A stretch of DNA of 64,000 nucleotides, taken from assembly GCA_025153775.1 (NCBI GenBank), contig JAOALC010000003.1, forward strand, positions 372,001 to 436,000. The letters run 5' to 3'. Position numbers and translations under genes: made by a program. Position 1 is the first letter of the stretch; every line of letters starts with the position of its first letter. Source of the stretch: SAR92 clade bacterium H231 (GTDB lineage: Bacteria > Pseudomonadota > Gammaproteobacteria > Pseudomonadales > Porticoccaceae). This document shows, piece after piece, positions 8,631 through 18,427 of the stretch. The notes beneath the pieces are model-generated. The model was not told the DNA's origin. It saw nothing but the letters and a program-made list of their open reading frames with translations, and searched no databases.

Positions 8631-11600
8631 ATGAAATTTCTTGGTTTTGTCGTAGATCACTCCAGAGCAACACTGTCTATTATGTTGCTGATCCTGTTTG
8701 CGGGTGCTGGGTCAAGACTGTCCATGCCGGTGGAGATGAACCCCAATGTCACTCTCCCTGTAGTGATGATTATGGTGCGGCATGATGGCATTTCCCCTGA
8801 AGATGGGGCTCGCCTGCTGATCCGCCCAATAGAAAAAGAATTGAAAACTCTGGATGGTCTGGAAGAAGTCCAGGCGACAGCCCAGGAGAGTATGGTTGTT
8901 GTAACCGCTGAGTTTGAGGTGGCGGACAATATCAAAGAGATAGTGGCCGAGGTGCGTGAAGCCGTGGATCGCGCCAAGGCGGAATTCCCCCAGGACACCA
9001 AAGAACCCATAGTTAATGAGCTGAGCCCGAGCCCAGAACCCACTATTGTTATCACCTTTTCCGGGGACAATGTGGCTGAGCGAGAGCTCTATGCGGCAGC
9101 TAAATACTATCAGCGGGAACTGGAAATGCTTCCCGACGTGCTCGAGGCAGATGTATCCGGCCACAGAGATGAGGTGGTAGATGTTGTGGTGGACCCGGCT
9201 CGACTGGAGCAGTACGGCTTGCGCGTAGACGAGCTGATTCGCGCGGTCACAGTCAATAATCTGTTGATTCCCGCTGGAGAGATGGACGCGGCCCAGGGTC
9301 GTTTTGGCATCAAGGTCCCGGCATTAATTGAAACCGCTGAGGATATTCGAGCCCTGCCTGTGCGTCACAGTGCAGAGGGTTCTATTACCCTGGGCGATGT
9401 AGCTTCGATAAAACGTACCTTTAAAGATGCTACAGGTTACAGTTTTATCAATGGTAAAAAGGCTATTGCCATTGAGGTGCGCAAGCGTCTCAACGCCAAT
9501 CTGATCAAAACCGTAGAAGCCTCTCGCGCTGTGATAGGCGAGTCTCGAGACAAATTCAGTGCTGATATGGATATAGGCTATGTGTTTGATTCCTCGGTAT
9601 TCACCAACCAGATGGTAGAGGAGTTGCAGGGAAATATTATTACCGCCATGTGTCTGGTGCTGATGCTAGTGGTGGCTACACTGGGAGTGAAATCTGGGCT
9701 GTTGGTTGGCTTCGGCATACCCTTCTGTCTTTTGGGTTCGCTTATTTTTATTAATATGCTGGGTTACAGCTTTAACTTTATGGTTATGTTTGGGCTGCTA
9801 CTGTCGCTGGGCATGTTGATTGATGGCGCCATTGTGGTGGTGGAGTTTGCCAACACTCAGGCTGCTGCTGGGCTGCCCACCCGCGAGGCCTATATTGCTG
9901 CGGTCAGGCGTATGGCGATACCAGTAATTGCCTCCACAGGAACCACATTGGCAGCCTTTTTGCCGCTATTGTTTTGGCCGGGAGTGTCTGGTGACTTTAT
10001 GTCCTACCTGCCGATTACCGTGTTTGCGGTACTGGCCTGGTCACTTACCTACGCACTGATTTTTGCGCCTACCCTAGGTATTGTTCTGGCGCGCAGGCGT
10101 GGGCAGCGCAAACAGCTCCCCGAGGATCACCGCTCAGAGGAGTCAGCCACGACTTTTTTCCAGCCACTTGAAAATGCCTATCTGAGTATTTTGCGGCCAG
10201 TTATTCGCGCTCCAGCTATATCCGCTATTATCGCTCTGATGCTGCTAGTGGGTATCTTTAATCTCTATGGAAAATTTAATGCAGGCCAGGAGTTTTTTGC
10301 TCCGATTGAGAGCCAGTATGGCATGGCCAGTGTGCGCGCACAGGGCAATCTGTCCATAGAAGAGCAGAGAAAAATTACCTTTCAGGTGCAGGATATTGTC
10401 GCCGACGTGGATGGCGTCGATCAGCTCTATGGCTATGCCAAGGGCGGCAGCATGGTGCTGTTTGGCTCTGATGTAAGTCGCGATGAAATCAGTTCATTTT
10501 TGGTCGAACTTTATCCTCGCGAAGAACGCACTCGGGGCAGTGCCGAGATTTTTGAGGAAATTCGTCAGCGTACCAAATCCCTGCCAGGCGTCTATGTGGG
10601 TGCCATGGAAATGGAAACTGGGCCCCCTGTAGGCAAAGATATTCAGATTCAGCTCTCTTCCTCTGACCGTCAGGCCATGTATAGGGTAGCTGGTCAGATT
10701 CGACAGTGGATTGCCGATAATGTTGAGGGAGTCCGAGATTTGCAGGACACCTTGCCTCTGGCTGGCATCCAGTGGGAGATCGATGTGGATCGTTCCCGCG
10801 CAGCTATGCTGGGAGTCAATGTAGCTGACGTGGGCAATATGGTTCAGATGATCACTGGTGGAGTGATGATTGGTGAATTCCGTCCCGATGATGCAGATGA
10901 TGAAATTGAAATTCGCCTGCGCTACCCAGAGCAGGATAGACAGCTGGCTTCCATTGACAGTTTGCGCGTTAATACGCCCAGCGGTGCAGTGCCAATAGGC
11001 AGTTTTAGCCAGCGTGTCGCCAAGCCTAGAGTCGATGCGATTCAGCGAATCGATATGGCAGAAACAGTATTTGTTTTGGCTAACTCTGAAGCTGGTTATC
11101 TACCAGATGATCAAACTCGCCAGATTGCTGAATGGCTGGCAACCCAGAAATTTGATTCATCGGTCAATATTGCTTTCCGTGGAGCCAATGAAGAGCAGGC
11201 TAAGGCGGCAGAGTTTCTGTCCACAGCCTTTACCCTGGCGATGTCGGTGATGCTGATTATGCTGGTGATGCAATTTAATAGCTTCTACCAGGCGGCACTT
11301 ATTCTGTTCTCGGTGGTTATGTCTACAGCCGGAGTGCTGCTCGGACTGCTTATAGCACAGGCGACCTTTAGCACTATTTTGACCGGCGTGGGTATTGTGG
11401 CGCTGGCCGGTATTGTGGTGAACAACAATATTGTTTTGATCGATACCTATAATTATTTGCGGCGCAGCAATAGCCAGCTGTCTGCTGCAGAGGCGGTTTA
11501 CAATGCTGCGAGATCGCGCTTTAGGCCGGTAATGCTGACCAGTGTCACCACCATTGTCGGTCTGTTACCCCTGGCTAATGGTCTGAGTATTGATCTGGTT

Positions 11601-11795
11601 AATCGCAGCTACACACTAGGTGGCATGGTTGCCTCCTGGTGGCAGCCGCTGGCCAGTGCTATTGTCAATGGCCTGGTGGTTTCCACTGTGCTCACCCTGT
11701 TGTTGACGCCCGCCATGCTATTGCTCCCCGGCATTATTTCCAAGCGCTTTGGTTTTAGAGTCGCAGACCATCAGTTTGCAGATGAAGAGGCTTGA
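8631..11795 (+). CDS. RND-family efflux transporter permease (HAE1/AcrB-like)
   Basis: This 1054-residue inner-membrane pump exchanges protons for export of drugs or other hydrophobic compounds. It has the RND layout: TM1, large periplasmic loop, TM2-6, a second loop and TM8-12. GMLIDGAIVVVE in the TM4 region contains the Asp of the proton relay, although the usual double Asp is reduced to one. GIVVNNNIVLID appears in the second half. The substrate cannot be read from sequence. It follows the adaptor in the same operon; the outer-membrane partner is probably shared and encoded elsewhere. Confidence 0.92.
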   Translation: MKFLGFVVDHSRATLSIMLLILFAGAGSRLSMPVEMNPNVTLPVVMIMVRHDGISPEDGARLLIRPIEKELKTLDGLEEVQATAQESMVVVTAEFEVADNIKEIVAEVREAVDRAKAEFPQDTKEPIVNELSPSPEPTIVITFSGDNVAERELYAAAKYYQRELEMLPDVLEADVSGHRDEVVDVVVDPARLEQYGLRVDELIRAVTVNNLLIPAGEMDAAQGRFGIKVPALIETAEDIRALPVRHSAEGSITLGDVASIKRTFKDATGYSFINGKKAIAIEVRKRLNANLIKTVEASRAVIGESRDKFSADMDIGYVFDSSVFTNQMVEELQGNIITAMCLVLMLVVATLGVKSGLLVGFGIPFCLLGSLIFINMLGYSFNFMVMFGLLLSLGMLIDGAIVVVEFANTQAAAGLPTREAYIAAVRRMAIPVIASTGTTLAAFLPLLFWPGVSGDFMSYLPITVFAVLAWSLTYALIFAPTLGIVLARRRGQRKQLPEDHRSEESATTFFQPLENAYLSILRPVIRAPAISAIIALMLLVGIFNLYGKFNAGQEFFAPIESQYGMASVRAQGNLSIEEQRKITFQVQDIVADVDGVDQLYGYAKGGSMVLFGSDVSRDEISSFLVELYPREERTRGSAEIFEEIRQRTKSLPGVYVGAMEMETGPPVGKDIQIQLSSSDRQAMYRVAGQIRQWIADNVEGVRDLQDTLPLAGIQWEIDVDRSRAAMLGVNVADVGNMVQMITGGVMIGEFRPDDADDEIEIRLRYPEQDRQLASIDSLRVNTPSGAVPIGSFSQRVAKPRVDAIQRIDMAETVFVLANSEAGYLPDDQTRQIAEWLATQKFDSSVNIAFRGANEEQAKAAEFLSTAFTLAMSVMLIMLVMQFNSFYQAALILFSVVMSTAGVLLGLLIAQATFSTILTGVGIVALAGIVVNNNIVLIDTYNYLRRSNSQLSAAEAVYNAARSRFRPVMLTSVTTIVGLLPLANGLSIDLVNRSYTLGGMVASWWQPLASAIVNGLVVSTVLTLLLTPAMLLLPGIISKRFGFRVADHQFADEEA

Positions 11796-11858
11796 TCAGC
11801 TCAGCCAGAGATTAGGAGAGTCCGGCGCTAGAGCAGCGGGCTGGCAAGAGGCACGGCC

Positions 11859-12920
11859 TTGAGAAAGATTATTCACTGCGACTGTGATTGCTTCTATGCC
11901 GCAGTGGAAATGCGCGATGACCCCAGGCTGGCTGATCTGCCTGTTGCCATAGGTGGAAAATCTGATCGCCGCGGTGTTATAGCTACCTGCAACTACAAGG
12001 CGCGAGAGTTTGGTGTGCGCTCAGCTATGCCCACTGGGCAAGCACTAAAGCTGTGCCCTGATCTTGTGGTGATACCTGGCACCATGGCCAAGTACCGCGA
12101 GGCTGCTCAGCAAATTCGCCAAATTTTCTATCGCTACACCGATAAGGTGGAACCCCTATCTCTAGATGAAGCCTATCTGGATGTTACCGATTGCACCGAG
12201 TGTCAGGGTAGCGCTACGTTAATTGCCAAGGAAATTCGCCAGGTGATCTCTAAGGAGGTGGGCGTTACGGCGTCAGCTGGCATAGCACCGAACAAGTTTT
12301 TGGCCAAGGTTGCCAGTGATCTGAATAAACCAGATGGTCAGTTTGTGATTACTCCAGATAATGTCGAGAGCTTTGTGGAGAAACTTGAGGTCAAGCGTAT
12401 TTTCGGCGTCGGCAAGGTCACCAATGAAAAGCTGCGGCGTCTGGGTATAGTCACCTGTGGCGATCTGCAGCAGCGCACACTGATAGAGCTGGTTGATAAA
12501 TTTGGTGTCTTTGGCAAGCGGCTCCACGATCTGAGCTTTGGGCGCGATGAGCGCGAGGTCAATGCCGATAGCCGCCGCAAGTCATTGAGCGTAGAACACA
12601 CCTACTCTGACGACTTGCAGGATATAGCCGCCTGTAAAGGCAAGCTAGCTGACCTATTGGTTGAGTTGCGCAGCCGTTTGCGCCGTATAGATACTGACTA
12701 TCTGGTAACCAAGCAATTTATTAAAATGAAATTTAACGATTTCACCACCACCACGGTAGAGCGGCAAGTGGTCCCAGGCCTGCCAGCCGATAGTTTTGCC
12801 CAGCTCTGTGATCAAGCCTGGGAGAGAGGGGGGCGCCCAGTGCGACTGTTGGGCATAGGTGTGCGCTTTGTAGACACCAGAGAGCAGCAGCGCGCTATGC
12901 AGCTGGAGCTGTTTCCCTGA
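11859..12920 (+). CDS. dinB: DNA polymerase IV (Y-family)
   Basis: A translesion DNA polymerase of 353 residues. The N-terminus RKIIHCDCDCFYAAVEM carries the first catalytic Asp (usually written DMDCFFA, here with Cys between the Asp residues), and SLDEAYLDVT has the second acidic pair. The HhH region VKRIFGVGKVTNEKLRRLGI and the little-finger domain follow. The start is TTG at 11859, chosen because it gives the standard N-terminus. No LexA box was recognised upstream; the gene may be read from its own promoter or by read-through from the RND operon 63 nt before it. Confidence 0.95.
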   Translation: MRKIIHCDCDCFYAAVEMRDDPRLADLPVAIGGKSDRRGVIATCNYKAREFGVRSAMPTGQALKLCPDLVVIPGTMAKYREAAQQIRQIFYRYTDKVEPLSLDEAYLDVTDCTECQGSATLIAKEIRQVISKEVGVTASAGIAPNKFLAKVASDLNKPDGQFVITPDNVESFVEKLEVKRIFGVGKVTNEKLRRLGIVTCGDLQQRTLIELVDKFGVFGKRLHDLSFGRDEREVNADSRRKSLSVEHTYSDDLQDIAACKGKLADLLVELRSRLRRIDTDYLVTKQFIKMKFNDFTTTTVERQVVPGLPADSFAQLCDQAWERGGRPVRLLGIGVRFVDTREQQRAMQLELFP

Positions 12921-13000
12921 CAGCAAAATGGGCTGTATTTGCTTATCCATATGGCTTTGATAGACTAATCTGTTAGCACTGAGATTAAAAAATTACTGAG

Positions 13001-13318
13001 ATGACTATTTCTAAACACTCCTTACGCAGAGAGCTTCGCCGGAAAACGGAGGAGTTTCTGTCCCGTGGTGGTGAAATAAAAAAACACAATGCGGGTGAAA
13101 CTGGCGAGCCGGCAGACAGGCCTAGGGCCAGGTCAGTTTTTGTCACTGCTCAGCCTCGTCAGACCAGAACCTATGTCAATGAAGCCGTGAGTGCTTTGGA
13201 TAATCGCAAAAAGAGCAAGAGGCCTGAACCCACTAAGAAACCCAGCAAGCGGCCAAAGAAAAAAATAATCTACGATGATTTTGGCGAACCGCTGCGTGAG
13301 GTGTGGACCAAGGAATAA
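13001..13318 (+). CDS. Small basic protein with a SutA-like FLSRGG motif
   Basis: A 105-residue, Lys/Arg-rich protein with no membrane segment. Its N-terminal part reads LRRELRRKTEEFLSRGGEI, resembling the EEFLSRGG segment I recall in SutA-type RNA-polymerase-associated proteins of pseudomonads. The rest is low complexity (KKPSKRPKKK) and ends DDFGEPLREVW. I do not recognise the family firmly. It lies between dinB and convergent lipA and could be a nucleic-acid or polymerase-binding accessory protein, which is inference only. Confidence 0.7.
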   Translation: MTISKHSLRRELRRKTEEFLSRGGEIKKHNAGETGEPADRPRARSVFVTAQPRQTRTYVNEAVSALDNRKKSKRPEPTKKPSKRPKKKIIYDDFGEPLREVWTKE

Positions 13319-13347
13319 GTAATGCCGCAGTATCTAGCCGCAGGCTT

Positions 13348-14328
13348 TTAAGTAATATCCTCACCTCGAGCCTGCTTATCCGCATGATAACTAGAGCGCA
13401 CCAGTGGCCCGCAGGCGGCCTGGGTAAAACCTATGCTCTCTGCATAGGCTGTGTACTCGGCAAATTCGTCCGGGTGTACAAAACGCTCCACTGGCAGGTG
13501 ATTGGTGGAGGGCTGCAGGTACTGGCCCACGGTCAGCATATCTACATCATGTTCACGTAAATCATCCAGGGTGCGCAGCAGCTCGTCCTTGGTCTCACCC
13601 AGACCCACCATCAAGCCTGATTTGGTTGGAACATTAGGGTTCAGTGCTTTGTACTCTTTGAGCAGCTTTAGCGACCACTGATAGTTGGCTCCGGGCCTAG
13701 CCTCGCGGTAGAGTCTGGGGACAGTTTCCATATTGTGATTGAATACATCCGGAGCAGTGGTTGTCAGAATCTCCAGTGCAGGCGCCATGCGACCGCGAAA
13801 ATCAGGTACCAGTACCTCGACTCTAAGATCCGGTGACAGTAGGCGGGCCTCGCGAATGCAGTCGGCGAAATGCTGGGCACCGCCGTCGCGCAGATCGTCC
13901 CTATCAACCGAGGTAATTACCACATAGCTGAGTCCCATTTGCTGAATAGCTCGGGCCAGATTGCTGGGCTCGCCCACATCCAGTGGGTTGGGTTTGCCAT
14001 GGCCTACATCGCAGAACGGGCAGCGTCTGGTGCATATCTCGCCCATAATCATAAAAGTGGCCGTGCCATGGCTAAAGCACTCGTGAAGATTAGGGCAGGC
14101 GGCCTCTTCACAGACAGTGGCCATCTTGTGCTCGCGGAGAATATTTTTGATCTGCTGCACCTTGGGCGAAGCTGATAGACGGATACGCATCCACTCTGGC
14201 TTGCGCTGAATAGTCTGGGTGGGAATTACCTTGACCGGAATACGTTCTACCTTGTCGGCACTGCGCAGTTTTTCGCCCTGCTGCAGCCTGCGGGTTCGCT
14301 TCGGTGGTGTAACGGATTCAGTGCTCAT
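13348..14328 (-). CDS. lipA: Lipoyl synthase
   Basis: A radical-SAM enzyme that inserts two sulfurs into octanoyl groups on lipoyl domains. The 326-residue protein has the auxiliary cluster cysteines [12 protein letters not shown], the radical SAM motif CTRRCPFC (CxxxCxxC) and the C-terminal RSSYHAD motif. It follows lipB with an 11-nt overlap, the normal order in this pathway block, and lies at the end of the long minus-strand run. Confidence 0.97.
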   Translation of the reverse strand: MSTESVTPPKRTRRLQQGEKLRSADKVERIPVKVIPTQTIQRKPEWMRIRLSASPKVQQIKNILREHKMATVCEEAACPNLHECFSHGTATFMIMGEICTRRCPFCDVGHGKPNPLDVGEPSNLARAIQQMGLSYVVITSVDRDDLRDGGAQHFADCIREARLLSPDLRVEVLVPDFRGRMAPALEILTTTAPDVFNHNMETVPRLYREARPGANYQWSLKLLKEYKALNPNVPTKSGLMVGLGETKDELLRTLDDLREHDVDMLTVGQYLQPSTNHLPVERFVHPDEFAEYTAYAESIGFTQAACGPLVRSSYHADKQARGEDIT

Positions 14329-15016
14329 AATCTTCTCTTTCAGCTAGATCTGTTATTACAGTGTCGCCACTGCCAATACAATATTTATTATAGCCGAGCC
14401 TGGTGGTGAGACATTGGGCTAATTGTTCGGTGACCTCCGCCATGCCGGGTGGCTTTTCCACCAGGTCCTGCAGCTGAGTCATGGCAACGCCCAGTCCGCA
14501 GGGGTTGATATAGCTCCAGGGAGTCATATCCATGGCCACATTAAAGTTGAGACCGTGGTAACTGCGCCCCTTGCGAATACGCAGTCCCAGAGAGGCTATT
14601 TTTTCGCCGCTATCTATATAGACGCCAGGTGCTTCTCGGCGCGGGCTAGCACTGATATTCCAGTGTGCAAGCGTATCCACCAGCGCCTGTTCTATAAGGC
14701 TGACCAGATCGCGCACGCCAATTTTAAGGCGTTTCAGGTCCACCAAAATATAAGCGGTAATCTGACCGGGGCCATGATAGGTCACATGGCCGCCGCGATC
14801 ACTTTGCACCACGGGGATATCCCCGGGATTAAGAATATATTCGTCCTTGCCCGCCTGACCCTGAGTAAAAACCGGCTGGTGTTCAAGAAGCCAAATCTCA
14901 TCTGCACTGGTTTCATCCCGCTGCTCATTAAAAGCCTTCATGGCTGCGAAACAACGGCTGTACTCGCAGACACCCAGATGGCGAATAATCAGTGAGGACT
15001 GCATAGGCTCAGTCAT
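14318..15016 (-). CDS. lipB: Octanoyl-ACP:protein N-octanoyltransferase
   Basis: It transfers octanoate from acyl carrier protein to lipoyl domains, supplying the substrate of LipA. The 232-residue protein has [20 protein letters not shown], the Lys-containing [20 protein letters not shown], and the catalytic Cys in [12 protein letters not shown]. The start could be Met1 or Met5 (MQSSLII). It lies 2 nt downstream of ybeD and overlaps lipA by 11 nt, so the three are translated as one unit. Confidence 0.96.
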   Translation of the reverse strand: MTEPMQSSLIIRHLGVCEYSRCFAAMKAFNEQRDETSADEIWLLEHQPVFTQGQAGKDEYILNPGDIPVVQSDRGGHVTYHGPGQITAYILVDLKRLKIGVRDLVSLIEQALVDTLAHWNISASPRREAPGVYIDSGEKIASLGLRIRKGRSYHGLNFNVAMDMTPWSYINPCGLGVAMTQLQDLVEKPPGMAEVTEQLAQCLTTRLGYNKYCIGSGDTVITDLAEREDYEH

Positions 15017-15018
15017 GG

Positions 15019-15288
15019 TTACAGTACCATCTTGACCAAACCACTGGTTTTTAAATCTTCAAAAATAGCTTCTAACTGGGGTTTGCCTGTGGCTGTGATC
15101 ACCAGGGTGATAGCTTGCCAGCGACCTTTGCTACTGTCACGGACGGTAATTTTTCTGCGGTCAAAACCAGGCGCATGGGTATCCATAACCTGCAGTACAT
15201 GTTCATGAAACGCCGGTTGGGCCTCACCCATAACCTTGATAGGATAGTCGCAGGGAAACTCTATCTTTGGTGCTTCTTGCTCAGTCAA
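15019..15288 (-). CDS. ybeD: DUF493 (YbeD-family) protein
   Basis: An 89-residue soluble protein with the DUF493 pattern: IEFPCDYPIKVMGEA at the start, ITVRDSSKGRWQAITLVITA in the middle and a C-terminal helix. YbeD has an ACT-like fold and no settled function. Its place between dacA and lipB is conserved in gammaproteobacteria, which supports the call more than any motif does. It lies 10 nt after dacA. Confidence 0.92.
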   Translation of the reverse strand: MTEQEAPKIEFPCDYPIKVMGEAQPAFHEHVLQVMDTHAPGFDRRKITVRDSSKGRWQAITLVITATGKPQLEAIFEDLKTSGLVKMVL

Positions 15289-15298
15289 AATTCAACGC

Positions 15299-16474
15299 TC
15301 AAGACATTAGGTTAGTGAAAAACAAAATAATCCAGTCAAAGAATCTGGCTAAAATACCGGATTCTGCAATATCGGTCTGGGCTACTAGGGGCACATCTAT
15401 CAGGATTTCACTATCCAGAGTTACCTGCAGTCGCCCTAACTCTTGGCCCTGATAAACAGGTGCTTCGATCTGCTCATCGACCAGAATATTGGCAGCCAGT
15501 TTTTTCTGTGAGCCCTTTGGGAAGGTCAGTAGTACGTCATCAACGATGGTCAGGTTCAAAAATTCCTGCTGCCCATACCACAGTTTGGTATTTTCTTTGA
15601 TCAGGTCGCCCGCGGAGTAAATTACCTTGGTATCGAAGTTGCGGAAACCATAGGAGAGTAATTTCTGTGATTCTTTAGCTCTGGATGCATCATTATTGGC
15701 ACCCAGTACCACAGAGATTAGACGCATATCGCGGCGCTGGGCAGAGGCAACCATGCAGTAACCAGCAGCCTTGGTGTAACCAGTCTTTAAGCCATCGACA
15801 CTGGTATCTCGCCACAGCAGACGGTTGCGGTTGGGCTGGTTGATATTGTTGTGCTCAAAATATTTCTTTGCATAGATGCTGTAGTGTTCAGGATGCTCGC
15901 GAATAATCGCGCTGGCTAACAGGGATAAATCCCGGGCTGTTGTCACCATGCCCTCAGCCGGCAGCCCGGTGGAATTCAGATAGCTGGTATTGTTCATACC
16001 CAATAGCTCTGCCTGACGATTCATAGTGTCTGAAAAAGACACTTCATCACCGCTGATATATTCAGCCAGAGCAATAGCGGCGTCGTTGCCAGACTGAATA
16101 ATAACGCCATGCATAAGGTCTAGCACAGAGACCTCAGAGCGAGGGCTTAAAAACATAGTGGAGCCATCGGTTTTTGCTCCCCCAAGCTCCCAGGCATTAT
16201 CGCTGATGCGCACCAGGCTCTGTTCCTCAATACGCCCGGCTTCAATCTCATTGGAGACTATATAGGTGGTCATCATCTTGGCTAAACTTGCAGGCGGTAG
16301 CTGGTCATCGGCATTTTTTTCTGCCAATACCCGACCAGTCTGCGCATCCACCAATATCCAGGCTTTGGCTGCCAACTCAGGCTGCGCGGGAATCAATTTT
16401 TGCGCCTGAGCAACAGAGATATTGAGCAGGCAGAGACAGAATACTAAAGAGTACAGCATCCGTTGTTTAAGCAT
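15299..16474 (-). CDS. dacA: D-alanyl-D-alanine carboxypeptidase (PBP5/6 type)
   Basis: A low-molecular-mass penicillin-binding protein that trims pentapeptides in the periplasm. The 391-residue protein has a signal peptide (LVFCLCLLNISVAQAQ), the active-site SLAKMM (SxxK), SGND (SxN) and KTGYTKAAGYC (KTG). After the PBP5 beta domain, it ends with an amphipathic helix, ILARFFDWIILFFTNLMS, expected to anchor it to the inner membrane. It lies between rlpA and ybeD as is normal. Confidence 0.96.
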   Translation of the reverse strand: MLKQRMLYSLVFCLCLLNISVAQAQKLIPAQPELAAKAWILVDAQTGRVLAEKNADDQLPPASLAKMMTTYIVSNEIEAGRIEEQSLVRISDNAWELGGAKTDGSTMFLSPRSEVSVLDLMHGVIIQSGNDAAIALAEYISGDEVSFSDTMNRQAELLGMNNTSYLNSTGLPAEGMVTTARDLSLLASAIIREHPEHYSIYAKKYFEHNNINQPNRNRLLWRDTSVDGLKTGYTKAAGYCMVASAQRRDMRLISVVLGANNDASRAKESQKLLSYGFRNFDTKVIYSAGDLIKENTKLWYGQQEFLNLTIVDDVLLTFPKGSQKKLAANILVDEQIEAPVYQGQELGRLQVTLDSEILIDVPLVAQTDIAESGILARFFDWIILFFTNLMS

Positions 16475-16572
16475 ATTGGTGTCACCACAAAGTCAGAATA
16501 GAATTTGCCGCGTAGTTTACCACCACAGCCAGGCTTATGCGCGTCCTATGGAGGCTGAAACAGAGATGCTGT

Positions 16573-17430
16573 TTAGTGATCAACCATAAAGCCAGAGATA
16601 TCGACTGATTTTTTAAGTACCTGCTTGATTAACTGCAACTCCAGCTGGTCGCTGATGGGCCCAATCCAGACTTTGTACAGCAGATCTCGCTGTTGCACCA
16701 GAATAGGGTGGCTGGTGTAGCCACGAATTTTTTTCTGCAGCAGCTGCGCCTGCTGTAATTGATCAAAGGCCCCCACCTGCAGATAGCGACCCTGGTTAAG
16801 TGGCGGTATTATCGGGCCTGTCTCTGGTTGGTCTTTGGCTACAGTTTCAGGTTTGGCCGCAGCCACAGGCCTGTCCAGGCTGCCAGAGAGATCTATGGTT
16901 TCGACCAGCACATCGGCAGTGCCATTGTCGGCAAATCCCAGTTTTAAGGCAGCCACATAGGACAGATCAATAATGCGGGGGCCATGAAAGGGGCCGCGGT
17001 CATTGATGCGTACAATAATCGAGCGCTTATTGCCTGTGTGGGTAACCCTGACATAGGTGGGTATAGGCAGGGTTTTATGGGCTGCCGTCATAGCATACAT
17101 GTCGTAAACTTCGCCGTTGGAAGTTTTGCGACCGTGAAATTTTTTGCCGTACCAGGAGGCCACACCCTGCTCGCGATAGTCTTTACTACTGGGAAGCACA
17201 AAATAGGTTTTACCAAAAACGGTGTAGGGGCTTTTATTACCAATTCTGGTAATGGGTTCCACCTTGGGAATAGCATCTGGGATACTGCCGGTATCCACTG
17301 GCGCACCTGGCCCATCTTTGGGTTCTGGCAGCACCAGTGGCACAGTGGCGCAGCCTGCCAGAATAAGACAGGTGACAAGATTAACCGCTAGAAACGGGAT
17401 TGAATAATTAGCAGGTTTGTGTCGAGACAC
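16573..17430 (-). CDS. rlpA: Septal-ring lytic transglycosylase RlpA
   Basis: An outer-membrane lipoprotein that cleaves stem-less glycan strands. From the GTG at 17430, which follows AAGGCG, the protein is 285 residues with a lipobox CLILAGC. The double-psi beta-barrel domain shows GVASWYGKKFHGRKTSNGE, MTAAHKTLP and VRINDRGPF, retaining the Glu, His and Asp seen in active RlpA. A C-terminal SPOR domain (GRYLQVGAFDQLQQAQLLQK) binds denuded glycan. The start overlaps the end of mltB by 23 nt; an ATG at 17529 would add about 33 residues without a signal peptide at the front and is less likely. Confidence 0.92.
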   Translation of the reverse strand: MSRHKPANYSIPFLAVNLVTCLILAGCATVPLVLPEPKDGPGAPVDTGSIPDAIPKVEPITRIGNKSPYTVFGKTYFVLPSSKDYREQGVASWYGKKFHGRKTSNGEVYDMYAMTAAHKTLPIPTYVRVTHTGNKRSIIVRINDRGPFHGPRIIDLSYVAALKLGFADNGTADVLVETIDLSGSLDRPVAAAKPETVAKDQPETGPIIPPLNQGRYLQVGAFDQLQQAQLLQKKIRGYTSHPILVQQRDLLYKVWIGPISDQLELQLIKQVLKKSVDISGFMVDH

Positions 17431-18427
17431 AGCGCCTTGTCCGAATAATTTCACTGAGTTGGTAAACCGCCATGGCGTACTTGGTGCGCGGGTTATACCG
17501 GCCAATAACATAGAAATTATGCAGGCCAAGCCAATACTCTTCGCCGTATTTCGCCTTAAATTTCATAGGGAAAGCTGTGCTGTCGCCCGCAAACTTTTCC
17601 ACGGGTTTATAACCCATGGCTTCGAGTTCTGCGATGGTCAGGGTGGGGCGCTTCATTTTATTGAGGCCCTCTTCACTGACTGAGCCGCTGATATGAGCTC
17701 TGGTAGCTACGGGCTGATCTTTTTTCCAGCCGTGCTTGGTGAAGTAGTTGGCCACACTGCCTATAGCATCTGTGGGGTTAGACCAGATATCTGCAAAGCC
17801 ATCGCCATCAAAATCCACAGCATAGTTGCGGTAGCTATTGGGCATAAATTGCCCCCAGCCCATGGCACCTGCATAGGAGCCTTTTAGTTCTAGGGGGTCC
17901 TGATTCTGCTCCCTTGCCAGTAAAAACAGGTGCTCCAACTGGATGGTAAAGAATTTTTTGCGCGACTCCCGTTTCTCAGTGTAGGTGTAGTAATCAAAGG
18001 CCAGAGTGGTCAGCGCATCAATCACCTTGTAGCTACCTGTATTGCGGCCATAGTTGGTCTCAACACCAATAATGCTGACGATAATTGCCGGGTCTACACC
18101 AAACTCCTGCTCTGCGCGCTCCAATGTCTCTCGGTTTTCCCGCCAGAATTGCAGCCCGCGATCTATGCGCAGATCCGAGATAAAGTGCTTTCTGTATTCG
18201 AACCAGGGCTTTACCTTCTCGGCGGGGCGACTCATAGCTTTAACAATTGAGCTCTGATGTTTGGCGTAGGACAGCCAGCCGACAATTTCCTCTCGCTCGA
18301 AACTGTGTTTGGACACCATGGTATCCACAAAGGCTGCAGCTTCAGGGTGCTCTGAGTAGTCGGCAAGTGCCAGTGGCGCACACAGACTAATGCAGGCTAT
18401 AAATAATGTTCTAGTTAATTTTTTCAA
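17408..18427 (-). CDS. mltB: Lytic murein transglycosylase B
   Basis: It cleaves peptidoglycan between MurNAc and GlcNAc in the periplasm. The 339-residue protein has a signal peptide (LFIACISLCAPLALA), the catalytic Glu in IIGVETNYGRNTGSY, and AGAMGWGQFMPNSYRNYAVD with DFDGDGFADIW, the calcium-binding-like loop seen in Slt35/MltB. No lipobox is visible, so it may be soluble or membrane-bound by an uncleaved signal. Its start codon overlaps the rodA stop by 4 nt. Confidence 0.95.
   Translation of the reverse strand: MKKLTRTLFIACISLCAPLALADYSEHPEAAAFVDTMVSKHSFEREEIVGWLSYAKHQSSIVKAMSRPAEKVKPWFEYRKHFISDLRIDRGLQFWRENRETLERAEQEFGVDPAIIVSIIGVETNYGRNTGSYKVIDALTTLAFDYYTYTEKRESRKKFFTIQLEHLFLLAREQNQDPLELKGSYAGAMGWGQFMPNSYRNYAVDFDGDGFADIWSNPTDAIGSVANYFTKHGWKKDQPVATRAHISGSVSEEGLNKMKRPTLTIAELEAMGYKPVEKFAGDSTAFPMKFKAKYGEEYWLGLHNFYVIGRYNPRTKYAMAVYQLSEIIRTRRCVSTQTC

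Noticed and set aside
14423-14995. 190-residue plus-strand open frame inside lipB
   Set aside because: Antisense shadow of lipB; composition and lack of motifs argue against a real gene.
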